Origin: Streptomyces sp. R33
GTDB lineage: Bacteria; Actinomycetota; Actinomycetes; Streptomycetales; Streptomycetaceae
DNA: 64,000 nt
Assembly (NCBI RefSeq): GCF_041200175.1
Contig: NZ_CP165727.1
Location: forward strand, 1,736,001-1,800,000
Direction: 5' to 3'
Shown: piece by piece, positions 49,674-58,575 of the stretch
Numbering within the stretch: the first letter of the stretch is position 1
Layout: each line of letters opens with the position of its first letter
Position numbers and translations under genes: made by a program
The notes under the pieces: generated by a model
Database searches by the model: none
What the model saw: only the letters and a program-made list of their open reading frames with translations
Told to the model about the DNA's origin: nothing

Positions 49674-51356
49674 GTGCCGCCTCGCCTGCGTGCGTCGCTC
49701 CCCTGCCTGACCGCGGCCGCCCTGCTCGCCCTCTGCCTCGCCCCCGCCCCCGCGGCGGCCGAGCCCTACGCGACCTCGGACAGCCCGCTCGCACTCACCC
49801 CGCCCATGGGCTGGAACAACTGGGCGCACTACATGTGCGACATCGACGAGGCCAAGGTGGTCGCGAACGCCGACGCACTCGTGTCCAGCGGCCTCGCCGC
49901 CAAGGGCTACGACACGGTGACCGTCGACGACTGCTGGATGACCAGGAGCAGGGACGCGGACGGCAGCCTGGTCGTCGACACGCAGAAGTTCCCGCACGGC
50001 ATGGCCTGGCTCGGCGAGTACCTGCACGCCAAGGGGCTCAAGTTCGGCATCTACGAGGACGCCGGCTCCCTCACCTGCGAGCGCTACCCCGGCAGCGGCT
50101 CCCCCGACGGCGGCGGCCCGGACCACTACGCCCAGGACGCCCGGCAGTTCGCGTCGTGGAAGGTCGACTACGTCAAGATGGACGGCTGCAACCTGTGGGT
50201 GCCGCCCGGGAAGACCAAGGAGCAGGCGTACCGCGACGCGTACAACGCCGTCGCCGAAGGACTGCGCGCGAGCGGCCGGGACATGGTGCTCTCGGCTTCC
50301 GCCCCCGCCTACTTCCAGCAGGGCGAATGGGGCGGCTCCGACTGGCACAAGGTCCTCGGCTGGGTCGGCGAGACCGGCCAGCTGTGGCGCGAGGGCAAGG
50401 ACATCAAGGTCTACAACGCGGCCGCTCCGGCAACCTCCCGGTGGAGCTCGGTGCTGGGCAACTACGGATACAACCGCTGGCTCGGCCGGTACGCGAGCCC
50501 CGGGAACTGGAACGACCCCGACTTCCTGCTCGCGGGAGCCCCCGGGCTCACCGAGGCCGAGAGCCGCAGCCAGGTGGGCCTGTGGGCGATGATGGCGGCC
50601 CCGTTCATCCTGTCCTCCGACGTCTCGAAGCTCACCCCGGCCGGGCTGGCCGCCCTGGGCAACACCGACCTGATCGCACTCGACCAGGACCCCATGGGCC
50701 GCCAGGGTGCGGTGCTCTCCGCCAACGCCACCTTCGAGGTGCTCGCCCGGCCGCTGGCGAACGGCGACCGCGCCGTCGCCGTGCTCAACCGGTCCGGCAG
50801 CACCCGGGACATCTCCGTACCGCTCTCCGACATCGGCCTGTACTCCTGCACGGTCGACGCCAAGGACCTGTGGAGCGGCAGGACCACCGAGGTCTCGACC
50901 TCGCTGACCGGGACGCTGGCCGCGCACGACACCGCGGTCTGGCGGCTCACCCCGCACGACGGCTGCGCAGCCGCCGCGCCCACCGGGCAGATCACCGGTG
51001 ACGGCGCCAAGTGCGCCGACGGGGCCAACACCAGCGGAGTCGGCGCGGTGGTCCTGGCTCCGTGCACCGCGGGCGCCGACCAGCGCTGGGTGCTCGGGCC
51101 GGAGGCGAGCGTGCGCCTGACCGGCAAGTGCCTGTCGGCGGGCGAGGAAGGCCTGGTCGAACTGGCCGGCTGCGCGCCCGGGGAGCCGGGCCAGCGCTGG
51201 ACGCAACGCCGGGACGGAGCCCTCGTCGAGGACGTGAGCGGGATGTGCCTGACGGCTCCCGCCGCGGCCGCCACCCCGGACGCCCCGGCCGAGCGGCTGC
51301 GGCTGACCGACTGCGGCGACCACCGGGTCGACCAGGCCTGGTCCCTGCCGGTCTGA
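49674..51356 (+). CDS. Secreted alpha-galactosidase, GH27, with ricin-type lectin-like tail
   Basis: 560 residues from GTG 49674 (AAGGAG five bases upstream). Signal peptide about 1-29. GH27 core: TPPMGWNNWAHYMC, TVDDCWM, VDYVKMDGCN with the nucleophile aspartate (about 168), and GNWNDPDFLL with the acid/base aspartate. The C-terminal 135 residues after about 425 have two or more QRW repeats (DQRWVLGP, GQRWTQRR), the signature of ricin B-type carbohydrate binding. It removes terminal alpha-galactose from polymers outside the cell. Next to a GH89 enzyme. Confidence 0.95.
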   Translation: MPPRLRASLPCLTAAALLALCLAPAPAAAEPYATSDSPLALTPPMGWNNWAHYMCDIDEAKVVANADALVSSGLAAKGYDTVTVDDCWMTRSRDADGSLVVDTQKFPHGMAWLGEYLHAKGLKFGIYEDAGSLTCERYPGSGSPDGGGPDHYAQDARQFASWKVDYVKMDGCNLWVPPGKTKEQAYRDAYNAVAEGLRASGRDMVLSASAPAYFQQGEWGGSDWHKVLGWVGETGQLWREGKDIKVYNAAAPATSRWSSVLGNYGYNRWLGRYASPGNWNDPDFLLAGAPGLTEAESRSQVGLWAMMAAPFILSSDVSKLTPAGLAALGNTDLIALDQDPMGRQGAVLSANATFEVLARPLANGDRAVAVLNRSGSTRDISVPLSDIGLYSCTVDAKDLWSGRTTEVSTSLTGTLAAHDTAVWRLTPHDGCAAAAPTGQITGDGAKCADGANTSGVGAVVLAPCTAGADQRWVLGPEASVRLTGKCLSAGEEGLVELAGCAPGEPGQRWTQRRDGALVEDVSGMCLTAPAAAATPDAPAERLRLTDCGDHRVDQAWSLPV

Positions 51357-51523
51357 CGACCCGTCGGGGCTGCCGTCCGGGGACCCACCCGGTCGGCTGC
51401 CCCGACCACCCACCGGGCCGCCGGCCCACGCCGCGGCACGCAGCACGACCGGACCCACGGGACCCGGCACGGGACGGAGCCCGGATCAGACCCGGACCAG
51501 ACCACGGATCGGTGACTCATCGG

Positions 51524-53884
51524 ATGACCAACTCCCCGCCCCGGCACCGGCGGCGCGCACAGCTGCGCCGTCGAGTCGCCCTCGCCACCCTGGTGGCCCT
51601 GCTCGGCGCCGGCTCCCCCGCACTGGCCGGGACGGCCGACGTGGCCGGCGTACGAGGCCGCGCGCCGGTACCGGACGGCCTGACCGGTGCGTCGGCCCCC
51701 GTACCGGACCATGCGCGCGGGGCTTCGGCACACCGAGGCTCCCCCGGCGCGCCGAAGCCCCGGCCCTTCGACGCGGGGCCCGCGCGGGCCGCGCTGGAAC
51801 GGCTGCTGCCGCGCCACGCCGGCCAGTTCACCCTCGTGCCCGATCCGGCCGGCGGAGCCGACACGTTCACCGTGTCCGGGCCGGCCGGCGCGATCACCGT
51901 ACGCGGGTCCACCGGCGCCACCCTGCTGACCGGCGTCGGCTGGTACCTCCAGCACGTCGCCGGGGCCGACATCGGCTGGCCCGGCGACAGCATCGGCATG
52001 CTGCCGGCGCGGCTGCCCGCCGTGCCCGCGCCGGTCACCCGCAGCGCCCTCGTCCCGCACCGGTACGCCCTCAACGACACCGACGACGGCTACTCCGGCG
52101 CGTACCGCACCTTCGAGCAGCACCAGCGGCAGATCGACCTGCTCGCCCTGCACGGCATCAACGAGGTGTTCGTCCAGGCCGGCGCCGAGTACCCCTACTA
52201 CCGGGCGCTCCAGGACTTCGGCTACTCCGCCGCCGAGCTGCGCGAGTGGATCCCCGCCCCCGGCCACCAGAGCTGGTGGCTGCTGCAGAACCTGTCCGGT
52301 TTCGGCGGCCCGGTCTCCGAGCGGCTGATGCAGGAGCGTGCCGAGCTCGGCGGGAAGATCGCCGAGCAGCTGCGCGGGCTCGGCATGACCCCGGTCCTGC
52401 CCGGCTACTTCGGCACGGTGCCGCCGGGGTTCGCCGCCCGCAACCCGGGCGCGACGACGGTGGCCCAGGGCGACTGGGCCGGCTTCGACCGGCCAGACTG
52501 GCTGGACCCGTCCTCGCCGGTGTTCGCGAAGCTGGCCGCCGCGTACTACGCGGAGCAGCGTGCCGTGTTCGGGGACAGCACGATGTACCGGATGAGCCCG
52601 CTGCACGAGGGCGGGAAGACGGGCGGGGTCGACGTGAAGGCGGCGGCCGGCGCCGTCCAGTCGGCGCTGCACGCCGCGCACCCGGACGCGATGTGGGCGG
52701 TGCTGGGCTGGCAGGACAGCCCGAAGGCGGAGCTGCTCGCCGGGGTGGACACCTCGAAGCTGCTGATCCTCGACGGGCTGTCCGACCGGTACAACCGCCT
52801 GGACCGCGAGGCCCGCTGGGGCGGCGCCCCGTACGCGATGGGCACGATCTACAACTTCGGCGGCCACACCACGATCGGCGCCAACTCCTCGGTGTGGATC
52901 GAGCGGTTCGGCCCCTGGCGGGCCAAGCCGAACAGCGCGCTGAAGGGCATCGCCTACCTGCCGGAGGCCACCGGCACCAACCCGGCCGCCTTCGACCTGT
53001 TCACGGACCTCGCCTGGGAGCCCGGGGCGATCGACCAGCGCACGTGGTTCGCCGATTTCGCGGGCCGCCGGTACGGGCGGCCCGACAAGGCGGCCGCGGC
53101 CGCCTGGGAGGAGCTGCGTACGGGTCCGTACAGCACGTCCTCGGGCCTGTGGTCGGAGTCCCAGGACAGCCTGTTCACCGCCCGGCCCGGCCTGAGCGCG
53201 GTGGGGGCGGCGTACTGGAGCCCCAAGTCGATGCGCTACCCGGCCGATTCGGTCCGCCGGGCCCTGGACCACCTGCTCGAGGTGGATCCGAAGCTGCGGG
53301 GCTCGAGCGCCTACCGCTTCGACCTGGTGGACACCGCCCGGCAGGCCCTCGCCAACCACTCTCGGGTACTGCTGCCGAAGATCAAGGCAGCCTACGAGGA
53401 CAAGGACCTGACCCGGTTCCGCGAGCTGACCCGCCAATGGGCCGAGGGAGAGCGGCAGCTGGATGCGGTCACCGGCTCCGATCCGAACTTCCTGCTCGGC
53501 AACTGGCTGTCCGCGGCCCGCTCCTGGGGCGCTGACGAGGCCGAGCAGGACCGGTACGAGTACGACGCCCGCTCGATCCTGAGCGTGTGGGGCCGGCGCA
53601 GCACCAGCGAGGGCGGTTTCCTGCACGATTACGCGAACCGCGAATGGAACGGGCTGATCGGGGAGTTGTACGCGCCCCGCTGGGCGGCCTACTTCGAGAC
53701 GCTCGAGGAGTCGCTGGTCCGGCGGGCGGTGCCGCGGGAGATCGACTGGCACGCGTACGAGGAGGACTGGGCCCGGCGCACCACCCGCCACCCGAGCGGG
53801 GCGAACGGCCCGAGCGGGGATCCGCACACCCTGGCCACGGCCGTCTCGGCCGCCCTGAAGTCCTGGGAGGGGGCCGCCCGGTGA
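51524..53884 (+). CDS. Secreted alpha-N-acetylglucosaminidase, GH89
   Basis: 786 residues from ATG 51524 (GTG 51512 is an alternative; neither has a strong ribosome site). Signal peptide about 1-36. The N-terminal domain (about 80-190) is the GH89 type; the catalytic domain contains NDTDDGYSGAYRTFEQHQRQ, LHGINEVFVQ, and glutamates in SPLHEGGKTGG and AYLPEATGTNPAAF that fit the acid/base and nucleophile. The C-terminal domain is helical (SWGADEAEQDRYEYDARSIL). It releases terminal alpha-GlcNAc, as on heparan sulfate or mucin-type glycans. Between the GH27 enzyme (168 bases) and the isoprenoid genes. Confidence 0.93.
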   Translation: MTNSPPRHRRRAQLRRRVALATLVALLGAGSPALAGTADVAGVRGRAPVPDGLTGASAPVPDHARGASAHRGSPGAPKPRPFDAGPARAALERLLPRHAGQFTLVPDPAGGADTFTVSGPAGAITVRGSTGATLLTGVGWYLQHVAGADIGWPGDSIGMLPARLPAVPAPVTRSALVPHRYALNDTDDGYSGAYRTFEQHQRQIDLLALHGINEVFVQAGAEYPYYRALQDFGYSAAELREWIPAPGHQSWWLLQNLSGFGGPVSERLMQERAELGGKIAEQLRGLGMTPVLPGYFGTVPPGFAARNPGATTVAQGDWAGFDRPDWLDPSSPVFAKLAAAYYAEQRAVFGDSTMYRMSPLHEGGKTGGVDVKAAAGAVQSALHAAHPDAMWAVLGWQDSPKAELLAGVDTSKLLILDGLSDRYNRLDREARWGGAPYAMGTIYNFGGHTTIGANSSVWIERFGPWRAKPNSALKGIAYLPEATGTNPAAFDLFTDLAWEPGAIDQRTWFADFAGRRYGRPDKAAAAAWEELRTGPYSTSSGLWSESQDSLFTARPGLSAVGAAYWSPKSMRYPADSVRRALDHLLEVDPKLRGSSAYRFDLVDTARQALANHSRVLLPKIKAAYEDKDLTRFRELTRQWAEGERQLDAVTGSDPNFLLGNWLSAARSWGADEAEQDRYEYDARSILSVWGRRSTSEGGFLHDYANREWNGLIGELYAPRWAAYFETLEESLVRRAVPREIDWHAYEEDWARRTTRHPSGANGPSGDPHTLATAVSAALKSWEGAAR

Positions 53885-54029
53885 CCGGCTACACCACCCG
53901 GCTCGGTGACGGTCGGATCATGCGCTGATCATCACCCGCCCGTGGGAATCCCGGTACTCGTGCGAGGGAGAAATCCTCCTGCGGTTCGACGCACGGGACG
54001 GGCACTCGGTTGACTGGCCCGGAACGATC

Positions 54030-54064
54030 AGGGGCGGCCGTCGGAGCATCCGGCGGCCGCCCCT
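54030..54064 (+). terminator. Hairpin terminator after the GH89 gene
   Basis: 11-bp perfect arms (AGGGGCGGCCG at 54030-54040 and its complement at 54054-54064), 13-base loop. It separates the glycosidases from the isoprenoid group. Confidence 0.75.
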
Positions 54065-54107
54065 TCCGACGCCGTGACGGCCCGACGCCAGCAGGAGTGC
54101 ACCGCGC

Positions 54108-54491
54108 ATGTCCCAGACCGGACACGAACGGCCCGGACAGACCGGGCATCCCGCACAGCCCGGGCGGCCCGCTCAGCCGGCGGAGCCGTCAGCGCCCGGA
54201 CCGGAGAACCCCGCGCCCGGCACCCCGCCCGTGACCCTCGAGCTGCTGACGCTCCTCGCCGCCGGGGTCGCCGATCTGGCCCTCGACCAGTTACGGCAGT
54301 CCGCCGAGCGGGCCCAGGACGTACTGCGCCGGGCCGACCTGCGGGACCTGCTCACCGACGGGGTCGTGGAGCTGCGCAAGCGCGGCGAGCTGGCCACCCG
54401 CCGGTCGGGCGCGGGAGCGGAGAACCACCTGGAGACCATGGCCCGGCGGGCCGCCGAGCGGGTCGCCGGCGAGGGCCACCCCCGTGCATGA
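54108..54491 (+). CDS. Small helical protein with disordered Pro-rich N-terminus
   Basis: 127 residues from ATG 54108. Residues 1-42 are Gly/Pro/Gln/Ala-rich and disordered (HPAQPGRPAQPAEPSAPGP). Residues 43-125 are helical, with a leucine-rich amphipathic stretch (LELLTLLAAGVADLALDQLR) and charged coiled-coil-like part (RDLLTDGVVELRKRGELATR). No family recognised. Its stop overlaps the start of the polyprenyl synthase by eight bases, so the two are coupled and the protein may be a partner of that enzyme. Confidence 0.7.
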   Translation: MSQTGHERPGQTGHPAQPGRPAQPAEPSAPGPENPAPGTPPVTLELLTLLAAGVADLALDQLRQSAERAQDVLRRADLRDLLTDGVVELRKRGELATRRSGAGAENHLETMARRAAERVAGEGHPRA

Positions 54492-55518
54492 CCACACCGG
54501 CTTCAAGGAGCGCATCGACGAGGTGCTGGTCCGGCTGGCCGACGAAGAGGAGCAGGCGCTGCTCGGGCTGCACGTCGAGCTCTTCCCGCTGTCCGAGCAG
54601 TTGCGCCGCTCGCTGGCGAGCGGCAAGCGGATCCGGGCCGCGTACCTGTACTGGGGGTGGCGGGCGGCGGGACAGCCCGACTGCGAGGGCGTGATCCGGG
54701 CCGCGGCCGCGATGGAGCTCGTCCACGCGGCGGCCTGCACCCACGACGACATCATCGACGACAGCCTGATGCGGCACGGCCGGCTCACCGCGCACGCCGC
54801 CTTCGCCGCCGCGGGACAGCGCTCCACCGCCCTCGCGATGATCCTCGGCGACCTGCTGATGGGATACGCCGCACACGTCTTCAGCTCCTGCGGGCTGCCC
54901 GGCGCCTATCTGGCCCGGACCGTGCCGCTCTGGTCCACGCTGCTGCGCGAGACGATGGCGGGCGAGTTCCTCGAGGTGCTGCGCACCCGGGCGCAGCCGG
55001 CCCGGGAGCCGCAGGTGGCGGAGTCGCTGGAGGTGGCCCGCTTCAAGACGGCCAAGTACACCGTCGAGCGGCCGCTGCACCTGGGCGCCACCCTCGGCGG
55101 GGGCTCCCGCGCCCTGCTGGACGCCTTCTCCGCGTACGGGCTGCCGCTCGGCGAGGCCTTCCAGCTGCGCGACGACCTGCTGGGCACCTTCGGCGACCCG
55201 GCCAGGACCGGCAAGTCGAACGTCGACGACCTGCGGGACGGCAAACCGACCGCGCTGCTCGCCCTGACCCTCGCGGCGGCCGGAGCCGACGACCGGCGGC
55301 TGCTCGCCAAGCTGGTCGGCCGGCCCGATCTCGGCGAGGAAGAGGCGGCTTCCGTACGTGAGTTGATGGACCGCTGCGGGGCCCGCCGACAGGTCGAGGA
55401 CATGATCCGGGAGCGCATCGCCCGGGCCGCCGCCGCCCTGGACGCCGTACCGATGCCCGCGGAGGCGCGGTCCGCGCTGTGCGAGCTGGCCGGTACCGCC
55501 GCCGAGCGCTCGCTGTAG
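54484..55518 (+). CDS. Polyprenyl diphosphate synthase (trans-isoprenyl type)
   Basis: 344 residues from GTG 54484. First aspartate-rich motif HDDIIDDS (about 88-93), second RDDLLGTFGD (about 229), and the basic GKRIRAAYLYWG region near the N-terminus. These bind Mg-diphosphates and condense allylic diphosphate with isopentenyl diphosphate. Chain length cannot be read; residues before the first motif (AMELVHAAACT) suggest C15-C20. Note ELVHAA then the FARM without bulky aromatic residues. Next gene is an MpaB-type oxygenase 59 bases away. In other Streptomyces some of these enzymes are encapsulin cargo, but no shell gene is here. Confidence 0.92.
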   Translation: MHDHTGFKERIDEVLVRLADEEEQALLGLHVELFPLSEQLRRSLASGKRIRAAYLYWGWRAAGQPDCEGVIRAAAAMELVHAAACTHDDIIDDSLMRHGRLTAHAAFAAAGQRSTALAMILGDLLMGYAAHVFSSCGLPGAYLARTVPLWSTLLRETMAGEFLEVLRTRAQPAREPQVAESLEVARFKTAKYTVERPLHLGATLGGGSRALLDAFSAYGLPLGEAFQLRDDLLGTFGDPARTGKSNVDDLRDGKPTALLALTLAAAGADDRRLLAKLVGRPDLGEEEAASVRELMDRCGARRQVEDMIRERIARAAAALDAVPMPAEARSALCELAGTAAERSL

Positions 55519-55540
55519 CGCTCGCTGTAGCGCTCGCTGT
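55505..55540 (+). repeat. 12-bp tandem repeat carrying three in-frame stop codons
   Basis: Three exact copies of AGCGCTCGCTGT at 55505-55516, 55517-55528 and 55529-55540. Because the unit is a multiple of three, TAG recurs in frame at 55516-55518, 55528-55530 and 55540-55542. Confidence 0.9.
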
Positions 55541-55577
55541 AGCGCGCGCTCCCGAACCGACCAGAAGGACCAGTGAA

Positions 55578-56759
55578 GTGACCACCCCCAACACCGCCTC
55601 ACCGTGGCCCCGTTACGACGACGCCGCCCTCGACGCCCTGTCCGTGCAGGGCGATCCGCTTGCCGACGAGACCGTCGCCGCCCTGTTCCACCGGGGCGAG
55701 GTGGGCGACTTCAACACGCTCATGCGGTTCTTCACCACTGCCGGGGACCCGCTCCCCGAGCGGCTCCCGGCCTCCGCGCGCGCCTATTTCGAGGCCACCG
55801 CCGTGCCCCCGGCGTGGGTCGACTGGGACGTCATGGAACAGGCCCGGCTGTTCTTCATGGACAACGCCGCCCACATCAACACCGGCCTGTCCTTCGCCGC
55901 GATGCCCGTCAGCTACGCCGTCCCCCGGATGGCCCGGCTGCTCTCCTCGACGCACTCGCTCGCGTACCCCTCCCGGCGGATGGCCAACACCGGCCAGTTC
56001 GTCACGTACCTCATGCGGACCGACTCCTTCGCGGAGGGCAGCAAGTTCATCCCGGCCGCGCAGAAGGTCCGGCTGCTGCACGCGGCGGTGCGCCACCACC
56101 TGCGCCACGGCGGCCACTGGGACGTCGAGCGGGACGGCCTGCCGATCTGCCAGGAGGACATGATCGCCGGGCATACGTTCTTCTCGCTGCTGGTGCTCGA
56201 CGCCATGCACCGGCTCGGCATCCACATGAGCGAGGAGGGCGCGGAGGCGTACCACTACGCCTGGCGGGTCGTGGCCGCGCTGCTGGGCTGCGACATGTCT
56301 GCCGTACCGGAGAACCTCGCCGAGGCCCGCGCGTACTGCGACCTCTACCTCCTGCGCCATCTGGGCCCCTCCCCCGAGGGCGCCGCCCTGAACGCGCAGC
56401 TGCTGCGGCTGTACGAGGACGTGGTCCCCGGCACGCTCTTCGACCCCATGGTCCCGGCCACCGTCCGCTACCTGGTCGGCGACACCATCGGCGACTGGCT
56501 GGAGGTCCCGCGCAGCCCCTGGGACTCGGCGGCCAAGGCCGTCCCGGTGTTCCTGGGGCTGCTGGAGAGCATCGAGGACAGCAGCCCCTTCGCGGAATGG
56601 GCGCTCGACAAGGCGGGCTCGCTGCTCGCCGGTTTCGAGCTGTCCGCGCTGACCCGGGGCCGGGTCATGCACCACGCCATCCCGGCGGAGCTGAAGGCGG
56701 AGTACGGGGTGAAGGCGCCGCGCACCGGGCGCTGGGTGCCGCCGGCGCCGGTGCACTGA
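55578..56759 (+). CDS. MpaB/rubber-oxygenase-family haem oxygenase
   Basis: 393 residues from GTG 55578 (AGAAGGA eight bases upstream). Matches the ER-bound oxygenase MpaB/latex-clearing protein family (DUF2236 type): PPAWVDWDVMEQARLFFMDN, SLAYPSRRMANTGQFVTYLM, then the likely haem-ligand region KVRLLHAAVRHHLRH and QEDMIAGHTFFSLLVLDAM. Family members cleave prenyl chains oxidatively (MpaB on a farnesyl side chain, Lcp on polyisoprene). No signal peptide is seen, so it should act in the cytoplasm. Placed directly after a polyprenyl synthase, the substrate may be that enzyme's product; this is inference. Confidence 0.88.
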   Translation: MTTPNTASPWPRYDDAALDALSVQGDPLADETVAALFHRGEVGDFNTLMRFFTTAGDPLPERLPASARAYFEATAVPPAWVDWDVMEQARLFFMDNAAHINTGLSFAAMPVSYAVPRMARLLSSTHSLAYPSRRMANTGQFVTYLMRTDSFAEGSKFIPAAQKVRLLHAAVRHHLRHGGHWDVERDGLPICQEDMIAGHTFFSLLVLDAMHRLGIHMSEEGAEAYHYAWRVVAALLGCDMSAVPENLAEARAYCDLYLLRHLGPSPEGAALNAQLLRLYEDVVPGTLFDPMVPATVRYLVGDTIGDWLEVPRSPWDSAAKAVPVFLGLLESIEDSSPFAEWALDKAGSLLAGFELSALTRGRVMHHAIPAELKAEYGVKAPRTGRWVPPAPVH

Positions 56760-56847
56760 CCCGAACGGGGCCGAACGGGCGCGGCCGGGCGCAGGACCGC
56801 CCGGGTCGGAGTGACACTGGAACCGGCGGGCGGGGCCCCTCCCGTAC

Positions 56848-56889
56848 CGGCACCCGGCACCCGGTGTCCGGCACCCGGCATCCGGCTTC
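56848..56889. repeat. Six-copy 7-bp tandem repeat upstream of the Mo-enzyme gene
   Basis: Degenerate units CGGCACC, CGGCACC, CGGTGTC, CGGCACC, CGGCATC, CGGCTTC. It ends 20 bases before the start of the molybdopterin oxidoreductase and could affect translation or be slippage-prone. Confidence 0.75.
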
Positions 56890-56909
56890 GCGGCGGACGG
56901 TGACTGCGC

Positions 56910-58514
56910 ATGACCCGTGTGAAGGCAGACCTGGGGCGGCGCCGCCGCATCCTGGGCGGGGCCGTCTGCGGGCTGGTCGCCGCCTGCGCGGGACTGGCCG
57001 TGACGGAGCTGGCTTCGGCGGCCGTCCGGCCGGAGGCCTCGCCGGTCACCGCGGTCGGCGGAGCCGTCGTCGACCGTACGCCGGTCGGCGTCAAGGAATG
57101 GGCGATCCGGGAGTTCGGCACCTCCGACAAACTGCTGCTGGCCCTCGGGATCGTCGTCGTGCTGGGTGCGGTCGCCGCCCTGGCCGGGGTGCTCGCCGTA
57201 CGGCACCTGCCCGCCGGTATCGCGCTCGCCGGCTGTTTCGGGCTGGTCGGCGCGGTGGCCGCGCTCAGCCGGCCGGAGGCGACCTGGCGCGATGCGCTGC
57301 CGTCGCTGGTGGGCGGACTGGCCGCCGCCGGGGTGCTGTTGCTGCTGGTCCGCGCGCTGACCAGACCCCGTCCGGTGGGCGCGCCGCCGGGCGGGGCCTG
57401 GTCGATGGACCGGCGCGGTTTCGGCCGGCTGGTCGCCGCGGCCCTCGTGGCCTCGGCCGGGATCGGGTACGCGGGACGCCGGCTCGGCGCGTACGGCTCG
57501 GCGGGGGCCACGGCGTCCCGGGCGGACCTGGTCCTGCCGAAGCCGGCCGTGCCCGCGCCGCCCGTCCCGCCGGGCGCGGACCTGCGGGTGCCCGGGATCT
57601 CCCGGTTCATCACACCCAACCGGGACTTCTACCGGGTGGACACCGCCTTGGTCGTCCCCCGGGTGGACGCGGACACCTGGCGGCTGCGCATCCACGGGGA
57701 CGGCGTCTCCACCCCGCTCGAATTCGGGCTGCGGGAGCTGCTGGCCCGCCCCCTCGTCGAGCACGACATCACCCTGTGCTGCGTGTCGAACGAGGTCGGG
57801 GGCCCGTACGCGGGCAATGCCCGCTGGCTCGGCGCACGCCTGGCCGACCTGCTGCGCGAGGCGGGGGTGCGGCCGCCCTCGCAGGGCGGCCCGGCCGACC
57901 AGCTGGTGGCGCGGTCGGTGGACGGGATGACGATCGGCACGCCCGTCGAGACGGTCATGGACGGCCGGGACGCGCTGCTCGCCGTCGGGATGAACGGCGA
58001 GCCGCTGCCCTTCGCGCACGGCTTCCCGGTACGGATGGTCGTACCGGGCCTGTACGGGTACGTCTCAGCGTGCAAGTGGCTGCGCGACCTGGAGCTGACG
58101 ACGTTCGCGGCGTACGACGCGTACTGGGTGCGCCGGTCCTGGGCGCAGCAGGCCCCGGTCAAGACGCAGTCCCGGATCGACACCCCGCGCCCGTCCGCCG
58201 AGCCGGAGGAGGGGCGGGTGGCGGTGGCCGGGGTGGCGTGGGCGCAGCACCGCGGGATCTCGCGGGTCGAGGTACGGGTGGACGCGGGCCCGTGGCAGGA
58301 GGCCCGGCTGGGGGCGGCGGACGGCAAGGACACCTGGCGGCAGTGGGTGTGGGTGTGGGAGGCGACGCCCGGCCGGCACACGCTGGAGGTCCGCTGCACG
58401 GACGGAACGGGCGCCGTCCAGACGGGCGTGCGCGCAGGGACCGTTCCCGACGGGGCGACCGGGTGGCACTCGGTGTCGGTGCGTGTCCGGCCGGGGCCGG
58501 GGAGGAAGGCATGA
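56910..58514 (+). CDS. Membrane-bound molybdopterin oxidoreductase, sulfite-oxidase fold
   Basis: 534 residues from ATG 56910; the ribosome site is weak. An N-terminal signal/membrane helix and three more helices lie in residues 1-150, then a second helix after DRRGFGRLVAAALVASAGIG (about 167-185). The catalytic domain (about 230-420) has the Mo-ligand cysteine in DITLCCVSNEVGG (about 289-290), and the C-terminal 115 residues form the dimerisation-like domain (VAVAGVAWAQHRGISRVEVR). Such enzymes reduce or oxidise small substrates outside the cytoplasm. The membrane part suggests coupling to quinones. No subunit partner is adjacent. Confidence 0.92.
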   Translation: MTRVKADLGRRRRILGGAVCGLVAACAGLAVTELASAAVRPEASPVTAVGGAVVDRTPVGVKEWAIREFGTSDKLLLALGIVVVLGAVAALAGVLAVRHLPAGIALAGCFGLVGAVAALSRPEATWRDALPSLVGGLAAAGVLLLLVRALTRPRPVGAPPGGAWSMDRRGFGRLVAAALVASAGIGYAGRRLGAYGSAGATASRADLVLPKPAVPAPPVPPGADLRVPGISRFITPNRDFYRVDTALVVPRVDADTWRLRIHGDGVSTPLEFGLRELLARPLVEHDITLCCVSNEVGGPYAGNARWLGARLADLLREAGVRPPSQGGPADQLVARSVDGMTIGTPVETVMDGRDALLAVGMNGEPLPFAHGFPVRMVVPGLYGYVSACKWLRDLELTTFAAYDAYWVRRSWAQQAPVKTQSRIDTPRPSAEPEEGRVAVAGVAWAQHRGISRVEVRVDAGPWQEARLGAADGKDTWRQWVWVWEATPGRHTLEVRCTDGTGAVQTGVRAGTVPDGATGWHSVSVRVRPGPGRKA

Positions 58515-58575
58515 TGCGGACATCCCGGGAAACGACATCCCGGGAGACCGATCCGCACGTCAGGAGCCGGCCCTC

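Noticed and set aside
54108..55518. Encapsulin cargo system
   Set aside because: Polyprenyl synthases can be cargo of family 2 encapsulins, but no shell protein gene is present in the window.
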